Positions 36,038 through 44,906 of a stretch of DNA of 64,000 bases are shown here, piece after piece. A program made the position numbers and the translations under genes. Location of the stretch: positions 983,501-1,047,500 of the forward strand of contig NZ_CP018846.1 in assembly GCF_002025705.1 (NCBI RefSeq), given 5' to 3'. The notes beneath the pieces are model-generated. The model made no database searches and had not been told where the DNA came from. It saw nothing but the letters and a program-made list of their open reading frames with translations. The stretch is from Pseudomonas putida (GTDB taxonomy: Bacteria > Pseudomonadota > Gammaproteobacteria > Pseudomonadales > Pseudomonadaceae). The first letter of the stretch is position 1, and each line of letters begins with the position of its first letter.

Positions 36038-36691
36038 CTAGGGTCGGATCAAGTGACCACTGGCCGGCAGCGGTTGGTCATCCAGTAAGGCACCCTGTTC
36101 ACCCAGGCGCAAGCGCCCTTGGGCAAACCAGTGCACCGCCAGCGGGTAGATCTGGTGTTCCTGATGGTGGACCCTTTGGGCCAGGCTTTCCACCGTGTCG
36201 TCAGACAGCACCGGTACCACAGCCTGTACGACCAGAGGCCCGCCATCGAGTTCCTCGGTGACGAAGTGGACGCTGCAGCCATGTTCGGCGTCGCCTGCCT
36301 CCAGTGCCCGGCGATGGGTATGCAGGCCCTTGTAGCGGGGCAGCAACGACGGGTGGATGTTGAGCAGACGGCCCTGGTAGTGGCGCACGAAGTCGCCACT
36401 GAGGATGCGCATGAAACCGGCCAGCACCACCAGGTCCGGGGCAAAGCCGTCGATGCGCGCCATCAGCGCGGCATCGAAGGCTTCACGACCGTCGAACTGG
36501 GTGTGGTCGAGCACCAGGGTGTCGATACCGACCGCCTGGGCCCGTTGCAGGCCATAGGCATCGGCGCGGTTGGAAACCACCGCGGCGATGCGCACCTGGC
36601 TGTCCTGCGCGCGGCAACTGTCGATCAAGGCTTGCAGGTTGCTGCCGGAACCCGACAGCAGTACCACTACATTGCAGGGCTTGCTCGGCAT
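36038..36691 (-). CDS. purN: phosphoribosylglycinamide formyltransferase (GART)
   Basis: PurN transfers a formyl group from 10-formyl-THF to GAR in purine synthesis. The motifs are clear: VVLLSGSGSNLQALID (phosphate loop), LAGFMRILSGDFV, NIHPSLLPRYKG (catalytic Asn/His) and HFVTEELDGGPLVVQ (catalytic Asp). At 217 residues it has the normal length. Its ATG shares one base with the purM stop (TGATG), giving tight translational coupling. Confidence 0.96.
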   Translation of the reverse strand: MPSKPCNVVVLLSGSGSNLQALIDSCRAQDSQVRIAAVVSNRADAYGLQRAQAVGIDTLVLDHTQFDGREAFDAALMARIDGFAPDLVVLAGFMRILSGDFVRHYQGRLLNIHPSLLPRYKGLHTHRRALEAGDAEHGCSVHFVTEELDGGPLVVQAVVPVLSDDTVESLAQRVHHQEHQIYPLAVHWFAQGRLRLGEQGALLDDQPLPASGHLIRP

Positions 36692-37749
36692 CAGTGTGCC
36701 TTGAGGTTCTGCAGTTCGACCTGGGCGGCGCCTTCGGCGGCTTCGGCGATGTGGCCGATGACCCAAGGCTGCTCACCGGCGGCGCGCAGTTCGTTCAGGG
36801 CAGCTTCGACCTGGTCCTGGGCAACGCAGATGACCATGCCGACGCCGCAGTTCAGGACGCGGTGCATTTCGTGCTCGTCGACGTTGCCTTTTTCCTGCAG
36901 GAAGTCGAACACCGCCGGGCGCTGCCAGCTGGCCACGTCAACCACGGCCTGGGCATTTTTCGGCAGTACGCGCGGGATGTTGTCCAGCAGGCCGCCACCG
37001 GTGATGTGGGCCATGGCCTTGACTGCGCCGGTATTCTTGATCAGTTGCAGCAGTGGCTTGACGTAGATGCGGGTCGGCGCCATCAGCAGGTCGGTCAGCG
37101 GTTTGCCGTCGAGCTGGGTGTTTTCGATGTCGGTGCCGGACACTTCGAGGATCTTGCGGATCAGCGAATAGCCATTGGAGTGCGGGCCGGAGGATGGCAG
37201 GGCGATCAGCGCGTCACCGGTGGCAACCTTGGAGCCGTCGATGATCTCGGCCTTTTCCACCACGCCGACGCAGAAGCCGGCCAGGTCGTAATCTTCGCCT
37301 TCGTACATGCCCGGCATTTCGGCGGTTTCGCCGCCAACCAGGGAGCAGCCAGCCAGTTCGCAGCCGGCGCCGATGCCGGTAACCACGGTGGCGGCGACGT
37401 CGACGTTCAGCTTGCCGGTGGCGTAGTAGTCGAGGAAGAACAGCGGCTCTGCGCCGCAGACCACCAGGTCGTTGACGCACATGGCGACCAGGTCCTGGCC
37501 GATGCTGTCGTGCTTGTTCAGGTTCAGCGCCAGGCGCAGCTTGGTGCCGACGCCGTCGGTGCCGGAGACCAGCACCGGCTGCTTGTAGCCGGCCGGGATC
37601 TCGCAGAGGGCGCCGAAGCCACCCAGGCCACCCATGACTTCAGGGCGTGCGGTGCGTTTTGCCACGCCCTTGATGCGTTCGACCAGTGCTTCGCCGGCGT
37701 CGATGTCTACACCGGCGTCCTTGTAGCTCAGGGAGGGTTGCTTGCTCAT
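36691..37749 (-). CDS. purM: phosphoribosylformylglycinamidine cyclo-ligase (AIR synthetase)
   Basis: PurM is an ATP-dependent enzyme converting FGAM to [23 protein letters not shown] is the N-terminal family signature. [13 protein letters not shown] and [24 protein letters not shown] form the ATP/Mg site, and [11 protein letters not shown] is conserved. At 352 residues it has the expected length. It starts the purM-purN-DUF3108 operon; the 253-bp gap to the divergent DUF2066 gene must hold its promoter, which I could not pinpoint. Confidence 0.96.
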   Translation of the reverse strand: MSKQPSLSYKDAGVDIDAGEALVERIKGVAKRTARPEVMGGLGGFGALCEIPAGYKQPVLVSGTDGVGTKLRLALNLNKHDSIGQDLVAMCVNDLVVCGAEPLFFLDYYATGKLNVDVAATVVTGIGAGCELAGCSLVGGETAEMPGMYEGEDYDLAGFCVGVVEKAEIIDGSKVATGDALIALPSSGPHSNGYSLIRKILEVSGTDIENTQLDGKPLTDLLMAPTRIYVKPLLQLIKNTGAVKAMAHITGGGLLDNIPRVLPKNAQAVVDVASWQRPAVFDFLQEKGNVDEHEMHRVLNCGVGMVICVAQDQVEAALNELRAAGEQPWVIGHIAEAAEGAAQVELQNLKAH

Positions 37750-38002
37750 TGATCCAGGCCTTTAAGAGGGAGGGATTCGTAAAAACGACCATGACGGCCA
37801 AGGCCGGCTGGGAAGCGGCGGCTGCCTGAAACGTCAGTGGTCTGTGAAGGCGCGCGATTTTATCAGGGTTGCCGTGCAGCGGCCATCCTCAGGCCGACGG
37901 GCAGGGCGGTTAATTGCTGAAAAAGGTGTGCGGGTGGTTGATACGCCGCCTTCTGTATAAGCTGCAGGCACATGCTTCATGCGCAACCGGACAGGAATCC
38001 CC

Positions 38003-39073
38003 ATGCGACTTCTCAACTTTCTGGCGGCAGGCTGTCTCGTGCTGGCCAGTGTCACCGCGCAGGCCGAAACCGTCTCCGGGCTTTATCAGGTGCGCGAGCC
38101 GGTCGAGGGGCAGGGCGCCGAAGCCCGTTCCGCGGCCACTGCCAAGGCCCTCGATACCTTGGTGCTGCGCCTGACCGGCGACCCCAAGGCGGTGCAGAAC
38201 CCGGCGCTGGCCGGGCTGCGCAAGGACCCGCAACAGATCATCAACCAGGTCGGTACCGAAGCCGGGCCGCCGGAATCGGTACTGGTCGAATTCGACCCCG
38301 GCAGTACTGAGCGTGCCCTGCGCAAGGCTGGCCTGGCGCTGTGGGGCAGTAACCGGCCATCCATCCTCGGCTGGTGGCTCAACGACAGCGCCGAAGGCAG
38401 CAACCTGGTCGGTGACGGCCAGGCCAGCGCCCAGCCGCTGCGCCGTGCTGCTCAACACCGAGGCTTGCCGCTGCGCCTGCCGCTGGCTGACCTCCAGGAA
38501 CAACTGGTGGCCAACGCCAAGCAGCTCGAAGGCAACGACCCGGCGGCGCTGCGCAATGCCGCAGAGCGCTACGGCGCCGATGCCTTGCTGGCGGTGCACG
38601 CCCAGGAAGCCGATGGCAAATGGCAAGGTAAATGGCAGCTGTGGCTAGGCGACCAGCGTGAGCAGGGTAACGCCGAGGGCGCTGACCAGGCTGCCCTGGC
38701 GGACGCTGTCATGCTGGCGGTCAGCAGCCGCCTGGCCCCGCGCTACGTGATCAAGGCCGGTGCCAGCAGCCAGTTGCAGTTGCAGGTGCAAGGCATGAAC
38801 CTGCGGCGGTATGCCGAGCTGAGCCGTGTGCTGGAGCCCTACGGCCCCCGCCTGCAGATGGCCGAGGGTGGCACGTTGACCTACGCGGTCACTGGCAATC
38901 GCGAGCAACTGCGTGCGCAGCTGGGCCTGGCCAAGCTGCAGGAGGTGCCGGTCGAGCAGGTGCCGTCTGCCCCGGTCACACCCGCGCCCGGCGCTGGGGC
39001 TGCGCCAGGCCAGCCAGCAACGCCTGCACCTGCCTCGACCAAGCCGTTCGACGGCCTGCGATTCCGTTGGTAA
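38003..39073 (+). CDS. DUF2066 exported protein
   Basis: This 356-residue protein has signal peptide MRLLNFLAAGCLVLASVTAQA. It matches DUF2066: GLYQVREPVEGQGAEARSAAT near the N-terminus and SVLVEFDPGSTERALRKAGLALWGSNRPSILGWW at ~90-125. The C-terminus is Pro/Ala-rich (PSAPVTPAPGAGAAP), probably unstructured. Function unknown. It is 12 bases from the permease gene downstream and divergent from purM, a conserved neighbourhood. Confidence 0.88.
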   Translation: MRLLNFLAAGCLVLASVTAQAETVSGLYQVREPVEGQGAEARSAATAKALDTLVLRLTGDPKAVQNPALAGLRKDPQQIINQVGTEAGPPESVLVEFDPGSTERALRKAGLALWGSNRPSILGWWLNDSAEGSNLVGDGQASAQPLRRAAQHRGLPLRLPLADLQEQLVANAKQLEGNDPAALRNAAERYGADALLAVHAQEADGKWQGKWQLWLGDQREQGNAEGADQAALADAVMLAVSSRLAPRYVIKAGASSQLQLQVQGMNLRRYAELSRVLEPYGPRLQMAEGGTLTYAVTGNREQLRAQLGLAKLQEVPVEQVPSAPVTPAPGAGAAPGQPATPAPASTKPFDGLRFRW

Positions 39074-39085
39074 AGGGGCCTATCG

Positions 39086-40159
39086 ATGACTGACATGCGT
39101 CGCTGGATCGGCTGGGGTGCTGCACTGCTGATCGCCGTGCTTCTCTATAGCCTGCACAATATTCTCACACCATTCCTGGTAGGCATCTTGCTGGCCTACC
39201 TGGCCGACCCGCTGGTCGACCGCCTGGAGCGCCTGGGCCTGTCGCGCACTTGGGGTGTGGTGGTGGTGTTCGGCCTTTTCACTCTTCTGCTGATGGCCTT
39301 GCTGCTGGTGCTGGTGCCGTTGCTGGCCAAGCAGTTGCTGCGCCTGTACGAACTGGCGCCGCAGATGCTCGACTGGCTCGAGCATGTGGCGCTGCCCTGG
39401 GTGCAGGGCCGCCTGGGCCTTGCCGACGGGTTCTGGAAATTCGACAAGATCAAGGCCGCCATTGGCGCGCACATGGGCCAGACCACCGACATCGTCGGCA
39501 TGTTGCTGTCCCATGCCACTGCCTCGAGCCTGGCGCTGATGGCCTGGCTGGCCAACATGGTGCTGATCCCGGTAGTGGGTTTCTATCTGCTGCGTGACTG
39601 GGACCTGATGATGGCCAAGCTGCGTGGCCTGCTGCCGCGTCAGCGTGAGCCGCAGGTCGTAGGGCTGGCTGGTGAATGCCATGAGGTACTGGGGGCGTTC
39701 GTCCGTGGCCAGCTGATGGTGATGGTCGCGCTTGGCGTCATCTATTCCGCCGGCCTGATGCTGGTCGGGCTTGAACTGGGCCTGCTGATCGGCATGCTCG
39801 CGGGGCTGGCAGCCATTGTGCCGTACATGGGCTTCATCATCGGTATTGGCGCGGCGTTGGTGGCCGGATTGTTCCAGTTCGGAGGGGACCTGTACCCGAT
39901 GCTCGGCATCGTCGCGGTGTTCATGGTCGGGCAGGCACTGGAGGGCATGGTGCTGACTCCGCTGCTGGTCGGTGACCGCATCGGCTTGCATCCGGTAGCG
40001 GTGATCTTCGCCATTCTCGCCGGCGGCGAACTGTTCGGCTTCACGGGAGTGTTGCTGGCGTTGCCGGTGGCGGCGGTGATCATGGTGCTGCTGCGACATG
40101 TGCACGACCTGTACAAAGAATCGGACATGTATGCCGGGGATGTCGACCCGGATCTGTGA
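39086..40159 (+). CDS. AI-2E/PerM family membrane protein
   Basis: This inner-membrane protein of 357 residues has about eight hydrophobic segments. It opens WIGWGAALLIAVLLYSLHNILTPFLVGILLAYLADPLVDRLE, the typical PerM N-terminus; the pore region GLAAIVPYMGFIIGIGAALVAGLFQFGG and LTPLLVGDRIGLHPVAVIFAILAGGELFGFTGVLLALP are conserved. Relatives include putative permeases and the AI-2 exporter TqsA; substrate here unknown. A GGGG-CAT-CCCC hairpin without a T-run (40164-40182) follows the stop. Confidence 0.88.
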   Translation: MTDMRRWIGWGAALLIAVLLYSLHNILTPFLVGILLAYLADPLVDRLERLGLSRTWGVVVVFGLFTLLLMALLLVLVPLLAKQLLRLYELAPQMLDWLEHVALPWVQGRLGLADGFWKFDKIKAAIGAHMGQTTDIVGMLLSHATASSLALMAWLANMVLIPVVGFYLLRDWDLMMAKLRGLLPRQREPQVVGLAGECHEVLGAFVRGQLMVMVALGVIYSAGLMLVGLELGLLIGMLAGLAAIVPYMGFIIGIGAALVAGLFQFGGDLYPMLGIVAVFMVGQALEGMVLTPLLVGDRIGLHPVAVIFAILAGGELFGFTGVLLALPVAAVIMVLLRHVHDLYKESDMYAGDVDPDL

Positions 40160-40311
40160 ATGAGGGGCTGCCATGCAGCCCCTGCAACAGCGCAACTTGT
40201 TGATTTTGCTTGTGCTATCCGCCTGCATGATTGTGCGCCCTGCTTTGCGGGTATAGACTTTGCACATTGTTCACCAAAGGCCCCCTGCGGTCCTGCTGAC
40301 CGCCCGCGAGC

Positions 40312-41019
40312 ATGAAACCACCGATCCAGTTGCCCCTGGGTGTGCGCCTGCGCGATGACGCCACCTTCATCAACTACTATCCGGGCGCCAATGCCGCGGC
40401 GTTGGGCTATGTCGAGCGGCTGTGCGAAGCCGACGCCGGCTGGACCGAGAGCCTCATTTATCTGTGGGGCAAGCAGGGCGTTGGTCGCAGCCACCTGCTG
40501 CAGGCGGCCACCCATCGCTTCCAGCAGTGTGGCGAACCTGCCGTTTACCTGCCGCTGGCGCAGTTGCTGGATCGTGGTGTGGAGCTGCTCGATTACCTGG
40601 CTCAGTACGAACTGGTGTGCATCGACGACCTGCATGTGATCGCCGGCAAGGCAGACTGGGAAGAGGCGATGTTCCACCTGTTCAACCGCCTGCGTGACAG
40701 CGGCCGCCGCCTGCTGCTGGCTGCCTCGGCTTCGCCCCGTGAACTACCGATCAAGTTGCCCGACCTCAAGTCACGCCTGACCCTGGCCCTGGTGTTCCAG
40801 ATGCGCGGCCTGTCCGATGAAGACAAGCTGCGTGCCCTGCAATTGCGGGCCTCGCGCCGCGGCTTGCACCTGACCGACGAGGTCGGCCATTTCATCCTTA
40901 CCCGCGGCACGCGCAGCATGAGCGCGCTGTTCGACCTGCTCGAACGCCTTGATCAGGCCTCCCTGCAGGCTCAGCGCAAGCTCACGATCCCTTTCCTGAA
41001 GGAAACCCTCGGCTGGTAA
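40312..41019 (+). CDS. hda: DnaA regulatory inactivator Hda
   Basis: Hda binds the DNA-loaded sliding clamp and stimulates hydrolysis of DnaA-ATP. The 235-residue protein begins MKPPIQLPLGVRLRDDATF; IQLPLGVRL is a clamp-binding motif. The AAA+ core shows Walker A-like LWGKQGVGRSHLLQAA, Walker B LVCIDDLHVIAG, sensor 1 LLLAASASPREL and the arginine-finger region LPDLKSRLTLAL. There is no DnaA-type DNA-binding domain. It is interesting beside nrdA, whose promoter has a DnaA box. Confidence 0.95.
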   Translation: MKPPIQLPLGVRLRDDATFINYYPGANAAALGYVERLCEADAGWTESLIYLWGKQGVGRSHLLQAATHRFQQCGEPAVYLPLAQLLDRGVELLDYLAQYELVCIDDLHVIAGKADWEEAMFHLFNRLRDSGRRLLLAASASPRELPIKLPDLKSRLTLALVFQMRGLSDEDKLRALQLRASRRGLHLTDEVGHFILTRGTRSMSALFDLLERLDQASLQAQRKLTIPFLKETLGW

Positions 41020-41140
41020 GCCCCGTAAACACTGGGCTTTGAGCTGCAAAACGAAAAAGTCACATCTTTTTCGATAAAATTTGCAAATGGCCATGATAGA
41101 GGGCATAGTTTCACCCTTCTAAAGGATTACAGACACGGTC

Positions 41141-41785
41141 GTGCCCATGCTGAAGCGCTTCGCACCCCTCGTGCCACTCGCACTCGTGACCCTGCTTTTT
41201 GGCTGCGCGGCTCAAGGCCCGGTTTCCCAGCCCCAGGATCACACCCCGATTGCCTCGCAATCGGTCAACAAGGCCAAAGCTTCGCCTTCGTCGGTTTTCG
41301 GCGAAGAAGAGCAGGCCACTGAAGATGACCTGGAGGCCTTCTCCAGCAGCAAGCCTTATCAGCTTCCGGTGCTGGCTGACAGCATCCTTGAGCGCGGCAT
41401 GTCGCTGATCGGCACCCGCTACCGCTTTGGCGGTACCTCGGAAGCCTCAGGTTTCGACTGCAGCGGTTTCATCGGCTACCTGTTCCGCGAGGAGGCTGGC
41501 ATGAACCTGCCGCGCTCGACCCGCGAAATGATCAACGTCGATGCGCCGAAGGTGGCCCGCAACAAGCTCAAGCCAGGCGATCTGCTGTTCTTCAGCACCA
41601 ATGGCCGTGGCCGTGTCAGCCATGCCGGCATCTACCTGGGTGACAATCAGTTCATCCACTCCAGCAGCCGCCGCAGCGGCGGTGTGCGCATCGACAGCCT
41701 CGGTGACCGCTACTGGAGCAAGACCTTCATCGAAGCCAAGCGTGCCTTGGCCATGGCGCCGACCACCAATATCGCGCGCAACTGA
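41141..41785 (+). CDS. NlpC/P60 peptidoglycan endopeptidase lipoprotein
   Basis: A lipoprotein signal (LVPLALVTLLFGC) is followed by a linker and the NlpC/P60 domain at ~90-205. The catalytic Cys is in SGFDCSGFIGYLF, the first His in GRVSHAGIYLG and the second polar residue in FIHSSSRRSGG. It should cleave D-Glu-mDAP stem-peptide bonds from the outer-membrane inner face. Translation may begin at the GTG 41141 or the ATG 41147; no strong Shine-Dalgarno separates them. A paralogue follows at 41924. Confidence 0.9.
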   Translation: MPMLKRFAPLVPLALVTLLFGCAAQGPVSQPQDHTPIASQSVNKAKASPSSVFGEEEQATEDDLEAFSSSKPYQLPVLADSILERGMSLIGTRYRFGGTSEASGFDCSGFIGYLFREEAGMNLPRSTREMINVDAPKVARNKLKPGDLLFFSTNGRGRVSHAGIYLGDNQFIHSSSRRSGGVRIDSLGDRYWSKTFIEAKRALAMAPTTNIARN

Positions 41786-41806
41786 TATCAAAATGATATA
41801 TCCTGC

Positions 41807-41842
41807 CACGGCGGCGTAGCTTGAAAAAAGCTCGCCGCCGTG
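41807..41842. repeat. long stem-loop between two NlpC/P60 paralogues
   Basis: CACGGCGGCG-T-AGCTT pairs with AAGCT-CGCCGCCGTG across a short A-rich loop. The stem of about 15 pairs has a single bulge. No T-run follows on the plus strand, so this is not a canonical terminator. Confidence 0.7.
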
Positions 41843-41923
41843 CGCATTTACAGAAAGCGTCTAATCTAAATTCTCAACTCTTTTCGGCTGCGGCCGTTCG
41901 GTCTCAGACAGGAAGTTCTGGCC

Positions 41924-42457
41924 ATGGCGATGATGGCGCGCTTCGCATTTCTTTCCCTGGTGGCATTGCTAGCCGCCTGCTCCAGCCGTGCCCCGGCACC
42001 GGCCCCTGTGGTGCAGCCACAAATCACCTACAGCCAGCCCGAGGGCTCGCCACTGGCTGACGACGTGCTGATCCGTGCGATCGGCCTGGTCGGCACGCCT
42101 TACCGCTGGGGTGGCAACACGCCGGACTCCGGGTTCGATTGCAGCGGCCTGATCGGCTACGTGTACCGCGACGCTGCCGGCATCAGCCTGCCGCGCTCGA
42201 CCCGCGAGATGATCGTCATGCGTGCGCCGACCGTGGATATCAGCGCGCTGCAGTCGGGAGACCTGGTGTTTTTCGCCACCGGTGGCGGCTCGCAGGTCAG
42301 TCACGCGGGTATCTATGTGGGCGAAGGGCGTTTCGTGCATGCACCCTCTACCGGCGGCACCGTGCGCCTGGACTACCTGTCCAACAGCTACTGGTCCAAG
42401 GCCTACCTGCAGGCCAAACGCGTGATTCCCCAAGGGAATCTCGCGCAGAACCGTTGA
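41924..42457 (+). CDS. NlpC/P60 peptidoglycan endopeptidase lipoprotein (paralogue)
   Basis: This 177-residue lipoprotein has signal ARFAFLSLVALLAAC and a very short linker before the NlpC/P60 domain: Cys in SGFDCSGLIGYVY, His in SQVSHAGIYVG, and FVHAPSTGG. It shares with the upstream gene the stretches LPRSTREMI and YWSKA/TF, indicating tandem duplication. The first ATG has AGGA upstream; in-frame ATGs 2-3 codons later could also serve. The enzyme acts on peptidoglycan stem peptides in the periplasm. Confidence 0.9.
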   Translation: MAMMARFAFLSLVALLAACSSRAPAPAPVVQPQITYSQPEGSPLADDVLIRAIGLVGTPYRWGGNTPDSGFDCSGLIGYVYRDAAGISLPRSTREMIVMRAPTVDISALQSGDLVFFATGGGSQVSHAGIYVGEGRFVHAPSTGGTVRLDYLSNSYWSKAYLQAKRVIPQGNLAQNR

Positions 42458-42460
42458 GCG

Positions 42461-43777
42461 CTAGCGTGCCTTGGTCACTCGCCACACCACGTTGCCCACG
42501 TCATCGGCGACCAGCACGCCACCGCGCTGGTCGTTGATGACGCCCACCGGTCTCCCTTTGGCCTTGCCATCCTCGTCGAGAAAGCCGGTCAGCAGGTCTA
42601 TAGGCTTGCCTGCGGGTTTTCCGGCGCTGTCGAACGGTATGAAAATTACCTTGTAGCCACTGTGCGGCTTACGGTTCCAAGAGCCATGCTGGCCCACGAA
42701 CGCTCCGCGATCGAATGGCGAGGGCAGTACGCCGGGCTCGGCGAAGGCCAGCCCCAGTGACGCCGTATGTGGGCCTACGGCATAGTCCGGCACGAGCGCC
42801 GTGGCGACTTTCTGCGGGTTCTGGGGCGCAACCCGTGCATCCACATGCTGCCCGTAGTAGCTGTACGGCCAGCCATAGAAGCCGCCGTCCTTGACCGAGG
42901 TGATGTAGTCCGGCACCAGGTCGCTGCCGATCTCGTCACGCTCATTGACCGCTGTCCACAGTGCTCCGCTGTCTGGCTGCCAGGCCAAGCCGTTCGGATT
43001 GCGCAGGCCTGATGCGAACAGGCGATGCTGGCCGCTGGCCGGGTCCACCTCCCAGATCGCTGCGCGCCCCTGCTCCTTGTCCAGGCCGTTCTCGCCGACA
43101 TTGCTGTTGGAGCCTACGGTCACGTAGAGCTTGCTGCCGTCGGGGCTGGCGATCACGTTCTTGGTCCAGTGATGGTTGAGCGGGCCGCCTGGCAGGTCGG
43201 TGACCTTGTGGCCTTCCCCGGCAATCTGCATCGCTCCCGGTTCATAGTGGAAGCGCAGCAGCTGGTCGGTATCGGCGACGTAGAAGTCCTTGCCCACCAA
43301 CACCATGCCGAAGGGGGAATTGAGGCCTTCGATGAACGGTGTGCGAATTTCTGCGACGCCGTCGTGGTCGGCGTCGCGCAGTAAGGTGATGCGGTTGGCG
43401 CTGGCTACGCCGGCACCGGCCCGTTTCATCGCCTTGCCCATGAACCAGCCTCGCAGCCCCTTGCCGTCGTCAGGCTTGGGCGGGGCGTTGGTCTCGGCAA
43501 CCAGGACGTCACCATTGGGGAGCACGTAGAGCCAGCGCGGGTGTTCGAGGTTGTCGGCAAATGCCTGTACCTGGGTGCCCGGGGCTGACTTGGGTTTAGC
43601 CCCGTGCGGCCAACCTGTGGCAGGGGCGATGTTGACGGTCGGGATCAGGCTCTGGCGGGGTGGCGGAAGTTGCGGCAAGGGGCCGCTGCCATCGCTCACC
43701 TTCAGGTGGGCAGTGTCGCCGCAGCCTCCAAGGCAGGCGAGCAATGTCCACGGCAACAGCATGACGGTGCGTTTCAT
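42461..43777 (-). CDS. PQQ-dependent sugar dehydrogenase-like lipoprotein
   Basis: This 438-residue protein opens with a lipoprotein signal MKRTVMLLPWTLLACLGGC. The beta-propeller region has WLYVLPNGDVLVAETNAPP, NHHWTKNVIASPDGSKLYVTVGSNSNVGENG, ASGLRNPNGLAWQP and GQHGSWNRKPHSGYKV, the signature of the soluble glucose/sorbosone dehydrogenase (GSDH) family. It is probably a periplasmic aldose or sorbosone oxidoreductase using PQQ; substrate not deducible. It is convergent with the NlpC gene, 3 bases between stops. Confidence 0.88.
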   Translation of the reverse strand: MKRTVMLLPWTLLACLGGCGDTAHLKVSDGSGPLPQLPPPRQSLIPTVNIAPATGWPHGAKPKSAPGTQVQAFADNLEHPRWLYVLPNGDVLVAETNAPPKPDDGKGLRGWFMGKAMKRAGAGVASANRITLLRDADHDGVAEIRTPFIEGLNSPFGMVLVGKDFYVADTDQLLRFHYEPGAMQIAGEGHKVTDLPGGPLNHHWTKNVIASPDGSKLYVTVGSNSNVGENGLDKEQGRAAIWEVDPASGQHRLFASGLRNPNGLAWQPDSGALWTAVNERDEIGSDLVPDYITSVKDGGFYGWPYSYYGQHVDARVAPQNPQKVATALVPDYAVGPHTASLGLAFAEPGVLPSPFDRGAFVGQHGSWNRKPHSGYKVIFIPFDSAGKPAGKPIDLLTGFLDEDGKAKGRPVGVINDQRGGVLVADDVGNVVWRVTKAR

Positions 43778-43864
43778 GTTCGCAGCCCTTTGTGCCGGTG
43801 TATGAACATGTGAGCGCGCGCTGTTGCTCAAGGTTCACCGAGCACCGCTCCCGATTGACGAGGC

Positions 43865-44785
43865 TTAACCGGCCTCTTCCAGGTCCAGGTGATCGATGCG
43901 TTCGAAACGCTCGGTGAGAAAATCGATCAGGCGTCGTACCCGTGCCGACAAATGCAATTGCTGCGGATATACCGCGTAGACATCGGCCCGTGTCGGGGTC
44001 TGGTCCTCCAGCAACAGCCGCAGGCGCCCGCTGCGCACATAGCGGGCGATGTCCCATTCTGCGCGTAGCAAGATACCGTGCCCCTGCAAGGCCCAGTTCA
44101 GTGCCACTTCCCCGTCATTGCAACTGAGCGCGCCCTGTACCTTGATGTTCTGCGTGCGGCCGCCACTGGTGAAGCGCCATACGCCATACGGCGATTCGTT
44201 CTGGCGCAAGAAAATGCAGTTGTGCTGGGCCAGTTCCGAAAGCTTCTGTGGGGTGCCGTGCTTTTCCAGGTACAGGGGCGAGGCGCACAGCAGGCGGCGG
44301 TTGGAGGCGATCTTGCGGGCGTGGAAGGAGGCGTCCGGCAGGGTGCCGAAACGTATGCCCAGGTCAAAGCCGTGCGACGCCAGGTCCAGTGGGTGGTCAC
44401 TGATCTCCAGTTGCACTTCGATATCTGGATGGCGCGCATAGAAGTCTGCCAGGGCCGGGCCAATGTAGCGCCGGCCGAAACCCAGTGAAGCATTCACCCG
44501 GATCAGCCCTTTGGGCTCCGCGCGGTGCTGGCCGAGCAACTGCTCCACCTCGTCGACCTGGGCGAGGATTCGCGCGGCATGGGCGAAGTACAGCTCGCCC
44601 TCTGCAGTCAGGCTCATGGAACGGGTGGTGCGGTTGACCAGGCGAATGCCCAGGCGTGCTTCCAGCGCGGCCAGGCGTTTGCTCACTGCCGGTGGGGTCA
44701 CGCCCAGTTCGCGTGCTGTGGCGGCCAGGCTGCCTTGCTTGGCCAGCAGGTGGAAGAAGCCCAGGTCCTGTGTCGGATTCATCAT
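43865..44785 (-). CDS. dmlR: LysR-family regulator of D-malate use (DmlR-like)
   Basis: The LysR helix-turn-helix is clear at the N-terminus: LGFFHLLAKQGSLAATARELGVTPPAVSKRLAALEARLGIRLVNRTTR. An effector domain follows (RVNASLGFGRRYIGPALADFYARHPDIEVQLEIS). The start is at 44785 (MMNPTQDLG) or one codon later. It is divergent from dmlA, and a 13-bp inverted repeat overlaps its start, consistent with autoregulation. The specific D-malate role is inferred from the neighbour. Confidence 0.85.
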   Translation of the reverse strand: MMNPTQDLGFFHLLAKQGSLAATARELGVTPPAVSKRLAALEARLGIRLVNRTTRSMSLTAEGELYFAHAARILAQVDEVEQLLGQHRAEPKGLIRVNASLGFGRRYIGPALADFYARHPDIEVQLEISDHPLDLASHGFDLGIRFGTLPDASFHARKIASNRRLLCASPLYLEKHGTPQKLSELAQHNCIFLRQNESPYGVWRFTSGGRTQNIKVQGALSCNDGEVALNWALQGHGILLRAEWDIARYVRSGRLRLLLEDQTPTRADVYAVYPQQLHLSARVRRLIDFLTERFERIDHLDLEEAG

Positions 44786-44798
44786 TAACCCATGGTTA
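44786..44798. promoter_or_regulatory. candidate LysR operator between dmlR and dmlA
   Basis: TAACC-CAT-GGTTA is an inverted repeat of the T-N11-A type favoured by LysR regulators. It lies immediately upstream of the dmlR start. A further GGGTTAA half-like sequence occurs about 20 bases on, towards dmlA. Confidence 0.5.
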
Positions 44799-44906
44799 CT
44801 TGAGACGTGATTCAGGGTTAACTGCTGCCCTGAGTTCACTACATATACTCGCCTCATCCCCGCTGGCACAAGCCTGGTGGGCCACAACGAGCATGGGAGT
44901 CGAGAC

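Noticed and set aside
40164..40182. GGGGCTGC-CAT-GCAGCCCC hairpin as a terminator after the PerM-family gene
   Set aside because: The stem is perfect but no T-run follows, so I mention it only as a hairpin.
41821..42060. 79-codon frame beginning inside the stem-loop before the second NlpC/P60 gene
   Set aside because: It overlaps the real gene in another frame and starts within the hairpin.
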